A stretch of DNA of 64,000 bases from CAG-873 sp910578365 (GTDB lineage Bacteria; Bacteroidota; Bacteroidia; Bacteroidales; Muribaculaceae). The stretch spans positions 744,001-808,000 of the forward strand of contig OX620685.1 of NCBI GenBank assembly GCA_951635545.1, written 5' to 3'. The notes beneath the pieces are model-generated. The model was not told where the DNA came from, made no database searches, and saw nothing but the letters and a program-made list of their open reading frames with translations. Position 1 is the first letter of the stretch. Each line of letters starts with the position of its first letter. The position numbers and the translations under genes were made by a program. Shown one piece after another: positions 46,208 to 55,617 of this stretch.

Positions 46208-47484
46208 AAATAAATTGGTCGGTCAAATTCTTTCCTTATAAGCGGCGCAATCATCAGGAAAAGGGCGTGGCGATTCGGATGCGGTTCACATTGCGCGGTG
46301 AATCCCCGGTTGATATTGCCACGGGGTTTGTCATTGACATTGACCAATGGGATGCCGAAAAGCAACTTGCAAAGGACACCGCCCCGAATGCCGATGAAAT
46401 CAACCGCACGGTCAACCAATGGCGGGTTGTCATTAGTGAAGTGATGTCGCGTTATGAACTGATTGAAAAACGTGTTCCGGCACGGGGTGAAGTCCGCGAC
46501 TTGTTCAACGATTTGGTCGGTCGGCAAACCGAAGTCAAAAAGGCAATCGGCGACAATCAGGGAATCGAGTTGTTTGCGGCGTTTGACTTGTTCACCGAAA
46601 CGATGGGCAAGAAGAATCAATGGACGGGTTCAACCTTTGAAAAGTTTTCCGCCCTGAAAAGGCACTTGCAGTTGTTCGACCCCTTGTTGTCGTTCCATAC
46701 CTTGTCGGAATCGAAGTTGCAAGAATATGTTGACCACCTGACCAAAAATGAAATGCGCAACACGACCATTGCAAAGAATCTTTCATTCTTGCGATGGTTC
46801 TTGCGGTGGTCGTATTTGTCGGGATATTACGCCGGGCATCTGCACGAAACATTCAAGCCGAAATTGAAAGGCACAAACCCCGACGCAAAGGAAATAATCT
46901 ATTTGACCCAAGAAGAAGTCCGCAAGCTGCAAGAATTTCAGTTCAACAAGTCACAATCCGCCCTTGAACGTGTCCGGGATGTTTTCTTGTTCTGCTGCTT
47001 CACGGGCTTGCGATATTCGGACGCGGCGAAATTGAAGCGTTCCGACATCAAGGCGGAACACATCGAGGTCGTGACCAAAAAAACGGTGGACGCATTGCGC
47101 ATCGACCTGAACGACCATTCGCGGGCAATCCTTGAAAAGTATGCTAACACGCCGTTTCCCAACGACCTTGCATTGCCAATCATCAGCAATGAAAAAATGA
47201 ATGCGCACTTGAAAGATTTGGGGAAATTGTGCGGCATCGAAGAAATGACAAGAATTGTCTATTTTCAGGGCAACCAAAGATTTGAAGAAGTGCTTCCGAA
47301 ATGGCAACTTCTGACAACGCACGTCGCCCGGCGCACATTCGTTGTCACGGCACTTCAACTTGGCATCCCCGCCGAAGTGATAATGCGATGGACGGGGCAT
47401 TCAAGATATGAAGCGATGAAGCCTTACATTGCCATTGTCGATGAATTGAAGCGAAATTCGATGTCAAGGTTCAATTCAATATGA
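46204..47484 (+). CDS. Tyrosine recombinase of the third element
   Basis: 426 aa. An N-terminal arm-binding domain (AMRFTLRGESPVDIATGFVI-like region), a SAM-like core-binding domain and a catalytic domain with R in TGLRYSDAAKLKR, HxxR in THVARRTFVV, H in MRWTGHSRYEAM and Y in KPYIAIVDEL. All residues present. Distinct from the module 1 and 2 integrases. Confidence 0.88.
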   Translation: MKINWSVKFFPYKRRNHQEKGVAIRMRFTLRGESPVDIATGFVIDIDQWDAEKQLAKDTAPNADEINRTVNQWRVVISEVMSRYELIEKRVPARGEVRDLFNDLVGRQTEVKKAIGDNQGIELFAAFDLFTETMGKKNQWTGSTFEKFSALKRHLQLFDPLLSFHTLSESKLQEYVDHLTKNEMRNTTIAKNLSFLRWFLRWSYLSGYYAGHLHETFKPKLKGTNPDAKEIIYLTQEEVRKLQEFQFNKSQSALERVRDVFLFCCFTGLRYSDAAKLKRSDIKAEHIEVVTKKTVDALRIDLNDHSRAILEKYANTPFPNDLALPIISNEKMNAHLKDLGKLCGIEEMTRIVYFQGNQRFEEVLPKWQLLTTHVARRTFVVTALQLGIPAEVIMRWTGHSRYEAMKPYIAIVDELKRNSMSRFNSI

Positions 47485-47574
47485 ATGACCACGATTTTTT
47501 CAGGCATGACCACGACCACGAAAATGACCACGATTTTTGAAACTCCGGGTGATATTGTGCGACACTCTGCAATA

Positions 47575-47763
47575 TCATCGACCGACCGCGCCCGACATCA
47601 TTTTCAGGACTTGAAATTGTCTGATATTAAGGCGTTTCAAAGTTCGCACACCCTCTCTCAGTTCATGAAAGACTTCGGTCGACACACTTCGGATAAGCTC
47701 CTTGAGCATACCGATGATGCCCGCGTTGTCGGCGGGCAACGGATTCATAATACTTGTGTTCAT
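47575..47763 (-). CDS. Possible 62-aa regulator fragment
   Basis: A frame starting MNTSIMNPLPADNAGIIGML, then VSTEVFHELREGVRTLKRLN. It looks protein-like, and after its stop the +1 frame continues, so it may be a frameshifted small gene of a mobile element. Support is limited to composition and the open frame. Confidence 0.35.
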   Translation of the reverse strand: MNTSIMNPLPADNAGIIGMLKELIRSVSTEVFHELREGVRTLKRLNIRQFQVLKMMSGAVGR

Positions 47764-48484
47764 TGTTGGATTGGATTTAGTGGGGTTGGAATTTTTGTTT
47801 AGAGACTCATAGCGCATAGGCTTACGGGGTGATTAACTCTGAATATGGTTTCTTCCATACCAATATCTGGGGTGTTGCCGAGAGGGTTGAAAACGTCACG
47901 GCGGCCTCGGCTACACCCGGAGGGATTTAGCCGCTGTGACGGTTGACAATTGAAAATAGCGAGTCGGCTTGAAGCGCATGTCGGCGTAGCCGGTGCGCGG
48001 TGGCGAAGCTATCAAGACCGACCGCAAAATTAATTTGATTTACCGGGGTCTGTACTATGCAAAATTCGGAAGAATGATGAAGTCTAAATTATTTTCTTCG
48101 ATTTCGGGTAGATACAAGACAAGCCGGACACTTATCGTGGCGCATATCGAAATGCGTTCGGTAGGTATCGCGTTATGTTACGATATGGGTGTAAGGAATC
48201 CTCCCTCTGCCTTTGAGGGAATTTTGGCGCGTATGGGTGCATGAAGACCTTATCCGCTTCCGTGCGGATTTGTGCCACGTCTGTCTGCGTCGGCGAGGTC
48301 ATGGAAAATGCCCCTTATGACTTCGCAACACACGACTTTCAAAAAAGTTCACTCGACAAGTGAATTTTTAACATTTTAGCCCGAATTGTCTTGAATAAGT
48401 CGAGCGTTGTCCGGTACGCGTCCAATGTTTTCCACGTTAAGCCAATAAATTAAGATTGACGGAAAGCGACTCTTCGCAATCCCT

Positions 48485-48750
48485 TATTTAAGTTACGAAA
48501 ATTTTCAGACATATCCAAATTGCAGATGTGCAGGGACACATATTTTTGAAAATCAGGCGACGTTTTGGTGTCTCAGTTATTCTTTTTCGCCGTTCAATAA
48601 CTCCCAATCTGGAATGTCTTTCATACTATCCTCCCGGACAGCCTATATTAATATACAAAAACTTTCCGAGATTACCAAATTTCAAGATGTGAAAAGCGCA
48701 CTTTTATCATAAAACACTGAAAATCAATAACGCTTTGGTGCTACATAGAA
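48485..48750. repeat. Two diverged direct repeats beside the integrase
   Basis: A unit of about 85 bases at 48485-48575 (ATCCAAATTGCAGATGTG ... GAAAATCAGGCGACGTTTTG) recurs at about 48658-48750 (TACCAAATTTCAAGATGTG ... GAAAATCAATAACGCTTTG) with many substitutions. They lie just beyond the 3' end of the 441-aa integrase and may be integrase binding sites or remnants of two attachment sites. Confidence 0.45.
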
Positions 48751-48753
48751 AAA

Positions 48754-48779
48754 GGACACCGGGATCCCTCCCGATGTCC
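48754..48779 (-). terminator. Terminator for the 441-aa integrase
   Basis: GGACA...CGGGA pairs with TCCCG...TGTCC around a short loop. On the reverse strand it is followed by TTTTT, correctly placed downstream of the integrase that ends at 48841. Confidence 0.6.
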
Positions 48780-48840
48780 AACCACTAAATCCACGTCAAA
48801 AATGAAACAAAAACATTATGACGTTGAATCAATTGCAAAA

Positions 48841-50166
48841 TTACGAAATCTTTTTGCCTTTATCAAGTTTGGCCTTCTGTTCCAGACGTTGTGTCCTGTA
48901 TTTTTCCTCGTTGTCATACTGAGCCTTGTATCCGATTGGCCCGAGGCTATTGATTGCATCTTCCTTCTGACTGTCGATGACGTGCAGATAGCGTTCGGTC
49001 ATGCTAAGGGTACTGTGACCGAGCAATGAGGAAACGGTCTTGATATTCGCGCCAGCGCTGAGTGTGTTGACAGCAAAGGAATGTCGACCGCAGTGCCAGG
49101 TAATATGTTTCTTTATGCCGGCGTGTTTTACCCACGTTCCGAGGGCGTTATTGCAGGCAATATATGTGGGCAAATCGAATATCAATGTATCGGGCGACGC
49201 ATTGTCGGGCAGATAACCTATCAATTCAATCAAGGCATCGCTAAGAGGTATAACCACATGGCTGTGATTGCTGCGCCCTCTCGTCTTCTTCTGCTCGAAA
49301 CGGAGTGTCCTTGTGGAATAATCCACATTGCGGTATGTAAGTCTGCTGACATCGCAATACCTTATCCCTGCGAACAATGTGAGTAAAAATGCTCGCTGGA
49401 TTATGCTGTTCTCCTGAGGATAATGGGTTGCTACAAGTTTTTCGATTTCTTCAAGTGTGAGAAATTCCTTGTTTATCGCCATCTTGTCAAATTTTATCAC
49501 GATGCCATCACAGGGATTCTTTCTCATCAATTCCTGCTCAAATGCCAGTTTTACAACTCTCTTGAATCGATTAAAGATTGTAAGCGGCCCCTGTCCGTAA
49601 CCTCTCGCGTTAACATAATCCGCAAATTCTCTCATCATCTCCGGCGTAAGCTGGTCCGGTCTGATATATGTGGAATATGCCGAATACTTTGGTGTCTCTG
49701 CGAGAAATGATTTGAATCGGTTAAGGGCGACTTTTGAGCCATTAAGATGAGAAGGGGCGTTTCTACTCTCATTGATGAATTTCTGAAAGAAATCCAGAAA
49801 ATTCACATTGGTGTCTCGGCGGAATTTATATCCCTCACGATCTTCGAGAAACCGCTGCTCCCTTTCAAATCTCGTTTTCTCGGCGAACGCAAGAGTGTTC
49901 CTGTTTTGCATCCGCTCGCGCTGATCCTTCGGGTTAGCGTATAAATAGAGATTGAGGTTCTCTTTCTTACGGACATGCTTAACTTTATACTTGGGCTTCC
50001 CCGCCATTGCCCCGTCGGTATAATAGACCTGATTGCCGTCAGCATCAAGTTCGGGAGTCTCTGACCTTCCGAGGTAATACTCCAAGTATAGGCTTATTCT
50101 GCCGTCCTTGAGTACCGACTGCATTATCTTGGGATTTTGTTTTGTTCGTCTTTCTAATTTTGCCAT
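48841..50166 (-). CDS. Tyrosine recombinase at the accessory-region boundary
   Basis: 441 aa. An N-terminal arm-type domain with a long insertion, a SAM-like domain, then a catalytic domain with R in FAGIRYCDVSRLTY, HxxR in WHCGRHSFAVNTL, H in LLGHSTLSMTERY and Y in ERYLHVID. All residues present. Its start lies 170 bases from a truncated receptor gene, so this element probably integrated within or next to that gene. Confidence 0.9.
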   Translation of the reverse strand: MAKLERRTKQNPKIMQSVLKDGRISLYLEYYLGRSETPELDADGNQVYYTDGAMAGKPKYKVKHVRKKENLNLYLYANPKDQRERMQNRNTLAFAEKTRFEREQRFLEDREGYKFRRDTNVNFLDFFQKFINESRNAPSHLNGSKVALNRFKSFLAETPKYSAYSTYIRPDQLTPEMMREFADYVNARGYGQGPLTIFNRFKRVVKLAFEQELMRKNPCDGIVIKFDKMAINKEFLTLEEIEKLVATHYPQENSIIQRAFLLTLFAGIRYCDVSRLTYRNVDYSTRTLRFEQKKTRGRSNHSHVVIPLSDALIELIGYLPDNASPDTLIFDLPTYIACNNALGTWVKHAGIKKHITWHCGRHSFAVNTLSAGANIKTVSSLLGHSTLSMTERYLHVIDSQKEDAINSLGPIGYKAQYDNEEKYRTQRLEQKAKLDKGKKIS

Positions 50167-50334
50167 AATGCATTATCTTTGTATTGCGCAAAGGTAATCA
50201 GGCGAAATCAGAACTTAAAATCGCCCTCAACATCTATTAACAAACGAAATGTACTAATTGTGTACTGAATGGTCTAAAAAATAGAAAAGACTATAACATT
50301 CACGAATTGCCGCTTGCGCACAATACGCTGATAT

Positions 50335-50697
50335 TCAGCTTATATAATTGTATTTTGTTCTAAGCTGTTTCTTTTGAATATTCCATGAGATACCGTCAAT
50401 GATATAGCGAACGCTTCCTTTGCCGGCCACTGACACGGTTCCGTTATTTACCGAAACGCGGGGGATACGTTTAAGCAGGTTTACACCGTCAAGCCCGACA
50501 GCAAATGGATCATTCTTTACAAGATAGATGAGTTTGCCATTCTGTTGCTTTACAACCGGACATTTTGCAATGACAACAACCTCATTAAGTTCAATTTCGC
50601 GTTCCCATTCAGCCGAGATCGAATCATTGGCTTCCCGGGCGAAAAGGCACATAGGGAGTGCCGCCACTCCTAAGAGCAGCATACGTAGAATATTCAT
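50335..50697 (-). pseudogene. TonB-dependent-receptor-like protein, N-terminal fragment
   Basis: 120 codons: a signal peptide (MNILRMLLLGVAALPMCLFA), then a plug-like region (LNEVVVIAKCPVVKQQNGKL, GVNLLKRIPRVSVNNGTVSV). It ends after RYIIDG in unrelated codons, near the boundary of the integrated element. The beta-barrel is missing. It would be the fourth gene of the sigma/anti-sigma operon. Confidence 0.7.
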
Positions 50698-50793
50698 ATA
50701 TTGGTAATTGGAAGTTACTTAAAGGCTTTCAATGGCCCGCTTATAAAGAGATAACAGCCATTGTTTGCGTCATAACTTAGAGTGTGTTTGAAT

Positions 50794-51836
50794 TTAAATA
50801 AGTAATTCAGAAAAATAAATGAACATATCAGGCTCTTTTGGAGAAGTTGATAAAGTGGGATTTGCCCAGCCCCGCCAGGCCTCGATTGACAGCGTAGAAC
50901 AGATTGTCAGTCGAGACATAATCCGCAGGCTGTATCCACTGCCCTTTAGCATTCTCCAAAGAGTCTCGGCAATGTTGAGATGAGGGGAATAAGGAGGCAG
51001 GAAGAAAAGGAAAAGGCCCCGTTTCTCCCATATCTTTCTCATTTCCTTCATATACTTGCTTCTGTGCACCTTGGCATTGTCAAGCACGATGAATGTGTCC
51101 TTCCTTATTGTAAGGGAGAACTTGTCAAGGAAATCAGCGATGCGTTCGGATGTCATGCTTTCCGTGGAACAGAAGCCATGATACCGGCTGTTGTAGTCAA
51201 TCATTCCCTAGATATTGAGCCTTGCGCCTCTGTCCGATGGAATGGTTATGCTTTCACCGGGGAACTGCCAGCCGTATGGCACATATCCTTCGGTACAAGT
51301 GAAGCTCCCGTCTCCGAAATAGAGGTCAATAAGACCTTCCCGGTACTGTTGTTCAAGCTCTTGCAGCTTCTCCTTCTTATAATCGTAGAGCTGCGGCGAG
51401 GGTGTCCCTTTGGTCGTTTTCCTTATACGTCCAAATCTTGCGCCAAGGCTGATAAAAAAGCCCTGTACGTGTCGCGACACGCCTCCTTGCCTGTTGCCTG
51501 CTGCCATCTCTCCTTGGCCTTTATGACACTGAGCCGGTCTTTCTCGATGGCATGTCTTACAGCTTCCTCGTCCGATGAGTCCATTATTGGCTTGGCTCCT
51601 TGTCCCGGTTTGTTTCGCAGACCATCGATACCCTGTTCGAGATACCGTCTGACCCAGCGGTTGACCTTGTGTTCCGAGCACGACAGCCTTTCCGCTATCT
51701 TCTTTGAGGGCATGCCATCGGCTTTGTCCAATATTATACGGCTTCGTTTCTGCATAAACGGCCTGGAGTCGAAGTGCTCTATGTATTCCAACTCCACACG
51801 TTGTTTCTTGGTAAGTTTTACTTCTGTGATTCTCAT
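50794..51836 (-). pseudogene. IS630-family transposase, frameshifted and with a nonsense codon
   Basis: The N-terminal HTH part (51836-51423) and the catalytic part lie in different frames, switching near 51420. Within the catalytic part a TAG at 51208-51210 interrupts RLNI-stop-GMIDYNSRYH, where the family has tryptophan (TGG). DDE residues are otherwise visible: LYFGDGSFTC, VLDNAKVHRS and YSPHLNIAETLWRMLK. Probably inactive. Confidence 0.82.
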
Positions 51837-51905
51837 AGCTGTATCTTACCTTGGTATTATGCAAAAACCGTGCCAACATATGTACATTAATTTTTAGTAG
51901 CTACT
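50801..51905 (-). mobile_element. IS630-family element nested in IS5
   Basis: About 1.1 kb flanked by TA dinucleotides (50799-50800 and 51906-51907), the usual IS630/mariner target. The ends are imperfect inverted repeats, TAAGTAATTCAGAAAAATAA against TAAGTAGCTACTAAAAATTA. Confidence 0.82.
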
Positions 51906-51911
51906 TAGATT

Positions 51912-52691
51912 TTAATGTTCGACATGATTAAGCAACAGCTTGAGTGTGGCAAAATCAATCATCTCCTCAGCGGACTCATTGGTGATTTCATAGTTTCGTG
52001 TAAGCCTGCGGAATCCGTCCAGCCAGGCAAATGTGCGTTCCACCACCCACCGAAGCGGTTTTGGCGTGAATCCGTTTGTTCCGTTGGGAGTGGAACAGAC
52101 CTCGATGTCGATATTGAAATCTCGCTTTATATTCTCAATAAGCTCACCGCGATATCCACGGTCAACAAGTCCTTTCCTGACCGAAGGCCATGCATCAGAA
52201 ACCTGTTCACACACCGGAGATGCGAGTCGGGAATCATGTATTCCGGCACTACTGACATATCTGCCGAGAATGAATCCGTTGCGGTCAACAGCAATATTGC
52301 GTTTTATACCTTTTACCTTTTTATTGGCATCGAACCCGTTGCCGCTCTGACGGTTGCCCCACTTGACACTTTGGGCGTCAAGCGCCATGACCGAAGGTGT
52401 GGCGGACTGTTTTCGTTTGCGGCGTATCTTGATGACGAGTTTTTCTATGCAGTGGCTCAGATAGCCGTCTGTCCTCCATTTGTGGAAGTACCAATAGACC
52501 GTCTGCCATTTTGGAAGATCGTGAGGAAGCATGCGCCACTGGCATCCGCTGACCAAAAGATACAGAACTGCCTCGAATATGGAGCGCAAGGAATATTTGC
52601 GGTGTCTGCAATCATTTTCAAAGAATACTTTGTTTATATAAGACCATTGACCCTCGGTCAGATGTGTCTGATAGAAGCTGATTTTATGCAT
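51912..52691 (-). CDS. IS5-family transposase
   Basis: 259 aa. An N-terminal DUF4096-type domain (SIFEAVLYLLVSGCQWRMLP) and a DDE core with ALDAQSVKWGNRQSG (D), GLVDRGYRGELIE (D) and RWVVERTFAWLDGFRRLTRN (E). Single unbroken frame. The nested IS630 lies 4 bases past its stop and spares it. Confidence 0.9.
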   Translation of the reverse strand: MHKISFYQTHLTEGQWSYINKVFFENDCRHRKYSLRSIFEAVLYLLVSGCQWRMLPHDLPKWQTVYWYFHKWRTDGYLSHCIEKLVIKIRRKRKQSATPSVMALDAQSVKWGNRQSGNGFDANKKVKGIKRNIAVDRNGFILGRYVSSAGIHDSRLASPVCEQVSDAWPSVRKGLVDRGYRGELIENIKRDFNIDIEVCSTPNGTNGFTPKPLRWVVERTFAWLDGFRRLTRNYEITNESAEEMIDFATLKLLLNHVEH

Positions 52692-53221
52692 ACTAATCGA
52701 TTTTCTTCTACAAACACTCTGATTGAGGGTTTGTTATGCCACTTAATGTTTAATTTGGTTTAAATTCAAACACTCTCTTAGACCTACATAAATTTCTTCA
52801 CCATTGTTCTGGATTATCATAGATCGGAATCGTGTTCCGTTAGATATGATATCTTGTGATCGTGACGCTCTCTGTAAATCTTTCTCAAACAGTTGAGAAA
52901 CTTTGTTTAATATTTTCTTATTTTGAGAAACCGTACATCCTCTGAAATACTTCTCCTGATTTTTTGATATGTTGAGAGAAACACTTGTATTCGCATTATA
53001 GGAACCGTTGAACATCTGCTCGACGTGGAGATGAGGCTCTTTTGCAGAGACGGCTATAGAAATCATTGATAGAATGATAATCAATATATATTTTTTCATG
53101 ATGGAGTCAATAATTAATGGAGGTTTCAAAAATTATGTTGTTGGTCTTTATCATATTGTCATGATCGGCAAGAGATGCATACCTCATCAGAGAATCGGCT
53201 TTTACCATTGCAATATTAGTA

Positions 53222-54375
53222 ACGCGAGTTCGGGATAAGGAACACCATAAAAAAGTTGAATCGGCAGCTTAAAAAAGTTGCCGATTCTCTTGGTAATATT
53301 ACTGATATTTAGTAATTTAGAGGTACTAAACAATAAATACTGTATCATGATTACCGAAAGTAAAGTTACTGAAATTTTTTGTATTGCAGATGATTTCTGC
53401 AAAGAATTTGAGGGTGAGATGGCAAAAAATGCACTTCCGTCCACAACTGACACTCCAAAACGGAAAAGAAAGCGCATGATGTCGGATGCCGAGGTCATCA
53501 CGATTCTGATCTGTTTCCACTTCAATTCGTACCGAAACTTCAAGCACTATTATCTGGGATGTGTGCGCATTCACTGGAAGCATCTGTTTCCGCAGACATT
53601 CTCCTACAACCGCTTCGTGGAGGTCATGCCCCGATGTTTTGTGGCTATGACCATGTTCCTGCGACTTGCATGTTTCGGAGAGTGCACGGGAATAAGTTTT
53701 GTGGACAGCACCTGCATTCCGGTCATTCATAACAAGCGCCAGTTCAACATGAAAGTCTTCAAGGATATCGCGGCCAAGGGTAAGAGTACGATGGGATGGT
53801 ATGTAGGCTTCAAGCTGCATCTGCTATGTAACGAAAAAGGGGAACTGATCAACTTCGTATTGACACGTGCCAATGTGGACGACCGCAATGAGGCAGTCAT
53901 CGACACACTGACTGACAGGGTATTTGGAAAACTATACGCTGACAAGGGATATATATCGCAGTCTCTTTTCGGGCATCTTTGGGATGATGGCATACATATT
54001 GTGACAGGTCTTCGCTCGAACATGAAACAGCGTCTCATGCCGTTCTATGACAGGATGATGCTTCGTAAAAGGAGCATCATCGAATCCATAAACGACATGC
54101 TGAAGAATGTGGCGCAGCTCGTCCACTCCCGCCATCGTAGTGTACACAACTTCCTCATGAACCTGCTTGCGGCAATGGGGGCGTATTGTTTCTTCGCCAC
54201 AAAGCCGGAAGTGAACTTCGACTTTGAGGTACCCGAGTCAAACGGGCAGCTTGTCCTCTGGGATTAACAACACCAAACTGTACAAATAAATCAGGCGACC
54301 TTGAAAGGCCGCCCAATACTCTATGTTGTCTTTTGCTTGGTTGAAAATCATAAAGTTCTTATCCCGAACTCGCGT
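53222..54375 (+). mobile_element. IS982-family element, copy 5
   Basis: 1154 bp with 18-bp ends as in copy 1, and duplication TAGTA (53217-53221 and 54376-54380). Its encoded transposase is identical to that of copy 1. Confidence 0.93.
53347..54267 (+). CDS. IS982-family transposase (copy 5)
   Basis: About 306 aa from MITESKVTEIF, identical in protein sequence to copy 1, DDE motifs present. Confidence 0.9.
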   Translation: MITESKVTEIFCIADDFCKEFEGEMAKNALPSTTDTPKRKRKRMMSDAEVITILICFHFNSYRNFKHYYLGCVRIHWKHLFPQTFSYNRFVEVMPRCFVAMTMFLRLACFGECTGISFVDSTCIPVIHNKRQFNMKVFKDIAAKGKSTMGWYVGFKLHLLCNEKGELINFVLTRANVDDRNEAVIDTLTDRVFGKLYADKGYISQSLFGHLWDDGIHIVTGLRSNMKQRLMPFYDRMMLRKRSIIESINDMLKNVAQLVHSRHRSVHNFLMNLLAAMGAYCFFATKPEVNFDFEVPESNGQLVLWD

Positions 54376-54765
54376 TAGTAGCGGCTACAGCTGCATCCTG
54401 ATTCAAACGTTCCCCATGACTGTACGCTTCGATATAAATATGGCCTGAGGTATCAGGACTCTCATCCATGGAATGATTACGGAATAATGATATTCCAATT
54501 ATTGCCAATATTGTGAATGATGCGGCTAAACTTATCAAAAATCTGCTTTTCCGGAATCTCTGTTTAACCATGGATGGCTGTGAAACTGACTTTGGTACTT
54601 CCATCCCCATCAGCATTCTTACCTCATCAATACAAGGAGAAGAATACGGCAGTTTACCGAGAACATATTGCAGTTCGGTCTCTTCAAGAACGGAGAGTCT
54701 GCAATCCATATACAGGACACACAGCTGTTCTATTTCCTGAAATGTGAGTTTTACGTCTTGATCTT

Positions 54766-55245
54766 TCATTTTTCAAGATGATTGAAATTGTCGCGTATTT
54801 TCTTTCTCGCCCGGCTCATATTCATTCTGACAGCTTCGACCGACATATCGAGAATTCCGGCAATGTCTTCATATTCCATACCGTCATGTGTGACATAACA
54901 ATATATCTGCCTTTGAATATCTGTGAGCCCTGCTATAAGCAATGATTCTAAATTTCTGATATACTCAAACGACTCAGGATTAACCTCCAGTCTGTAGATG
55001 TTCGACTCGTCTTAAGAGAGTATCTGAGGCTTCCTGAGTCTGTCAATACAGATATTCCTTAAAACAACGAACAGTTTGCTACGTGCTTCTGCCTCGGTTT
55101 CAACAGTCCCGTTTCTCCACAGATTGAAGAACGTATCCTGCAAGGCATCTCTGGCATCCTCATCGTTTTTGAGGAATCTCAGAGCGCTTTTGTGCAGCTT
55201 GTCACGAAGTGCCAGGAATGATGATGTCAGATTATCAGTTTTCAT
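54766..55245 (-). pseudogene. ECF-type sigma-70 factor with an internal stop
   Basis: Region 2 is intact (RFLKNDEDARDALQDTFFNLWR). A TAA at 55012-55014 then interrupts the frame after KPQILS, and the same frame continues to the end with region 4 (LTDIQRQIYCYVTHDGMEYE, then DIAGILDMSVEAVRMNMSRA). 160 codons in total, overlapping the anti-sigma start by ATGA. The nonsense codon should abolish -35 recognition. Confidence 0.85.
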
Positions 55246-55546
55246 TGCTTACATTATAGATACGAAAAAGGGCGCAAAACGTAACAGCGCCCTTTAAATC
55301 TTTTCAAAATATGTGTGTCATCGAGAATTTCTCAATAGGTCAACAGATCAAAATAGTACATTCGAGTTCTTAGCGGACACAATTGTCAAGTATAAGCTCA
55401 TTGAATGCCCTTATCGGATAATTGCCTAAAATTGCAAACTTTGCAGATGCAAAGACACAGGCCCGGGAGGGTCTGGAAAGCGAGTTTTAGGAAGTCATAA
55501 CGGTGCAAATCCGTGGTTTTGTGCCCGAATTATGGGCCATAAAGCA
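55246..55546. other. Intergenic region upstream of the sigma factor
   Basis: About 300 bases between divergently placed reverse-strand units. Nothing coding is supported. It contains short palindromes and a TGCAGATGCAAAGACACA stretch (about 55443) that weakly resembles the repeat beside the 441-aa integrase. Confidence 0.4.
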
Positions 55547-55584
55547 ATGAGGGTGGCGGAGTCCTGATGCTCCGTCACCCTCAT
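55547..55584 (-). terminator. Strong terminator-type hairpin
   Basis: ATGAGGGTGGCGGAG pairs with CTCCGTCACCCTCAT with one wobble around an eight-base loop. It lies 33 bases beyond the stop of the recombinase-like gene and ends the polysaccharide operon transcript. Confidence 0.7.
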
Positions 55585-55617
55585 TGTGGTATTCAAAAAT
55601 ATGTGTCTAAACAAGTG

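Larger units (their letters stand above)
47485..48753. other. Long region of low coding support between two integrases
   Basis: About 1.3 kb. Starts with ATGACCACGA-type short repeats (47484-47535). Contains one possible reverse-strand fragment (47763-47575), a weak plus-strand frame (48074-48244) and a pair of diverged direct repeats (48485-48750). The rest shows no gene, tRNA or CRISPR. It probably holds the attachment end of one of the two adjacent elements. Confidence 0.5.
50780..52777 (-). mobile_element. IS5-family element (containing IS630)
   Basis: The ends are GAGTGTGTTTGAATTTAAA on the left and GAGAGTGTTTGAATTTAAA read from the right. Target duplication TTA at 50777-50779 and 52778-52780. 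About 890 bp of its own, plus the nested IS630. Confidence 0.9.
50715..53099 (-). pseudogene. DUF6108-like exported protein, split by IS5
   Basis: Starts at the ATG at 53099 with a signal peptide (KKYILIIILSMISIAVSA). The frame reaches EEIYVGL, where IS5 enters. Removing IS5 and one TTA restores GLSYDANNGCYLFISGPLKA and a stop at 50715-50717. The total is 384 bases, 127 residues. It lies 7 bases after the anti-sigma-like gene. DUF6108 is my best family guess from context. Confidence 0.75.
53107..54769 (-). pseudogene. Anti-sigma-factor-like membrane protein, split by IS982
   Basis: Starts at 54769, overlapping the sigma factor stop (ATGA). It has an N-terminal cytoplasmic domain, one membrane helix (FLISLAASFTILAIIGISLF) and a periplasmic tail. 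Removing IS982 copy 5 and one TAGTA restores AAVAATNIAMVKADSLMRYA and a stop at 53107-53109, 167 residues in all. It presumably held the ECF sigma factor inactive. Confidence 0.82.

Noticed and set aside
48074..48244. Possible 56-residue plus-strand protein
   Set aside because: Open frame with passable composition only; no homologous pattern, promoter or neighbour supports it.
50980..52763. Plus-strand frames of about 300 residues across IS630 and IS5
   Set aside because: Antisense to the two transposases, with no recognisable domain. They follow from the open reverse-strand codon pattern.
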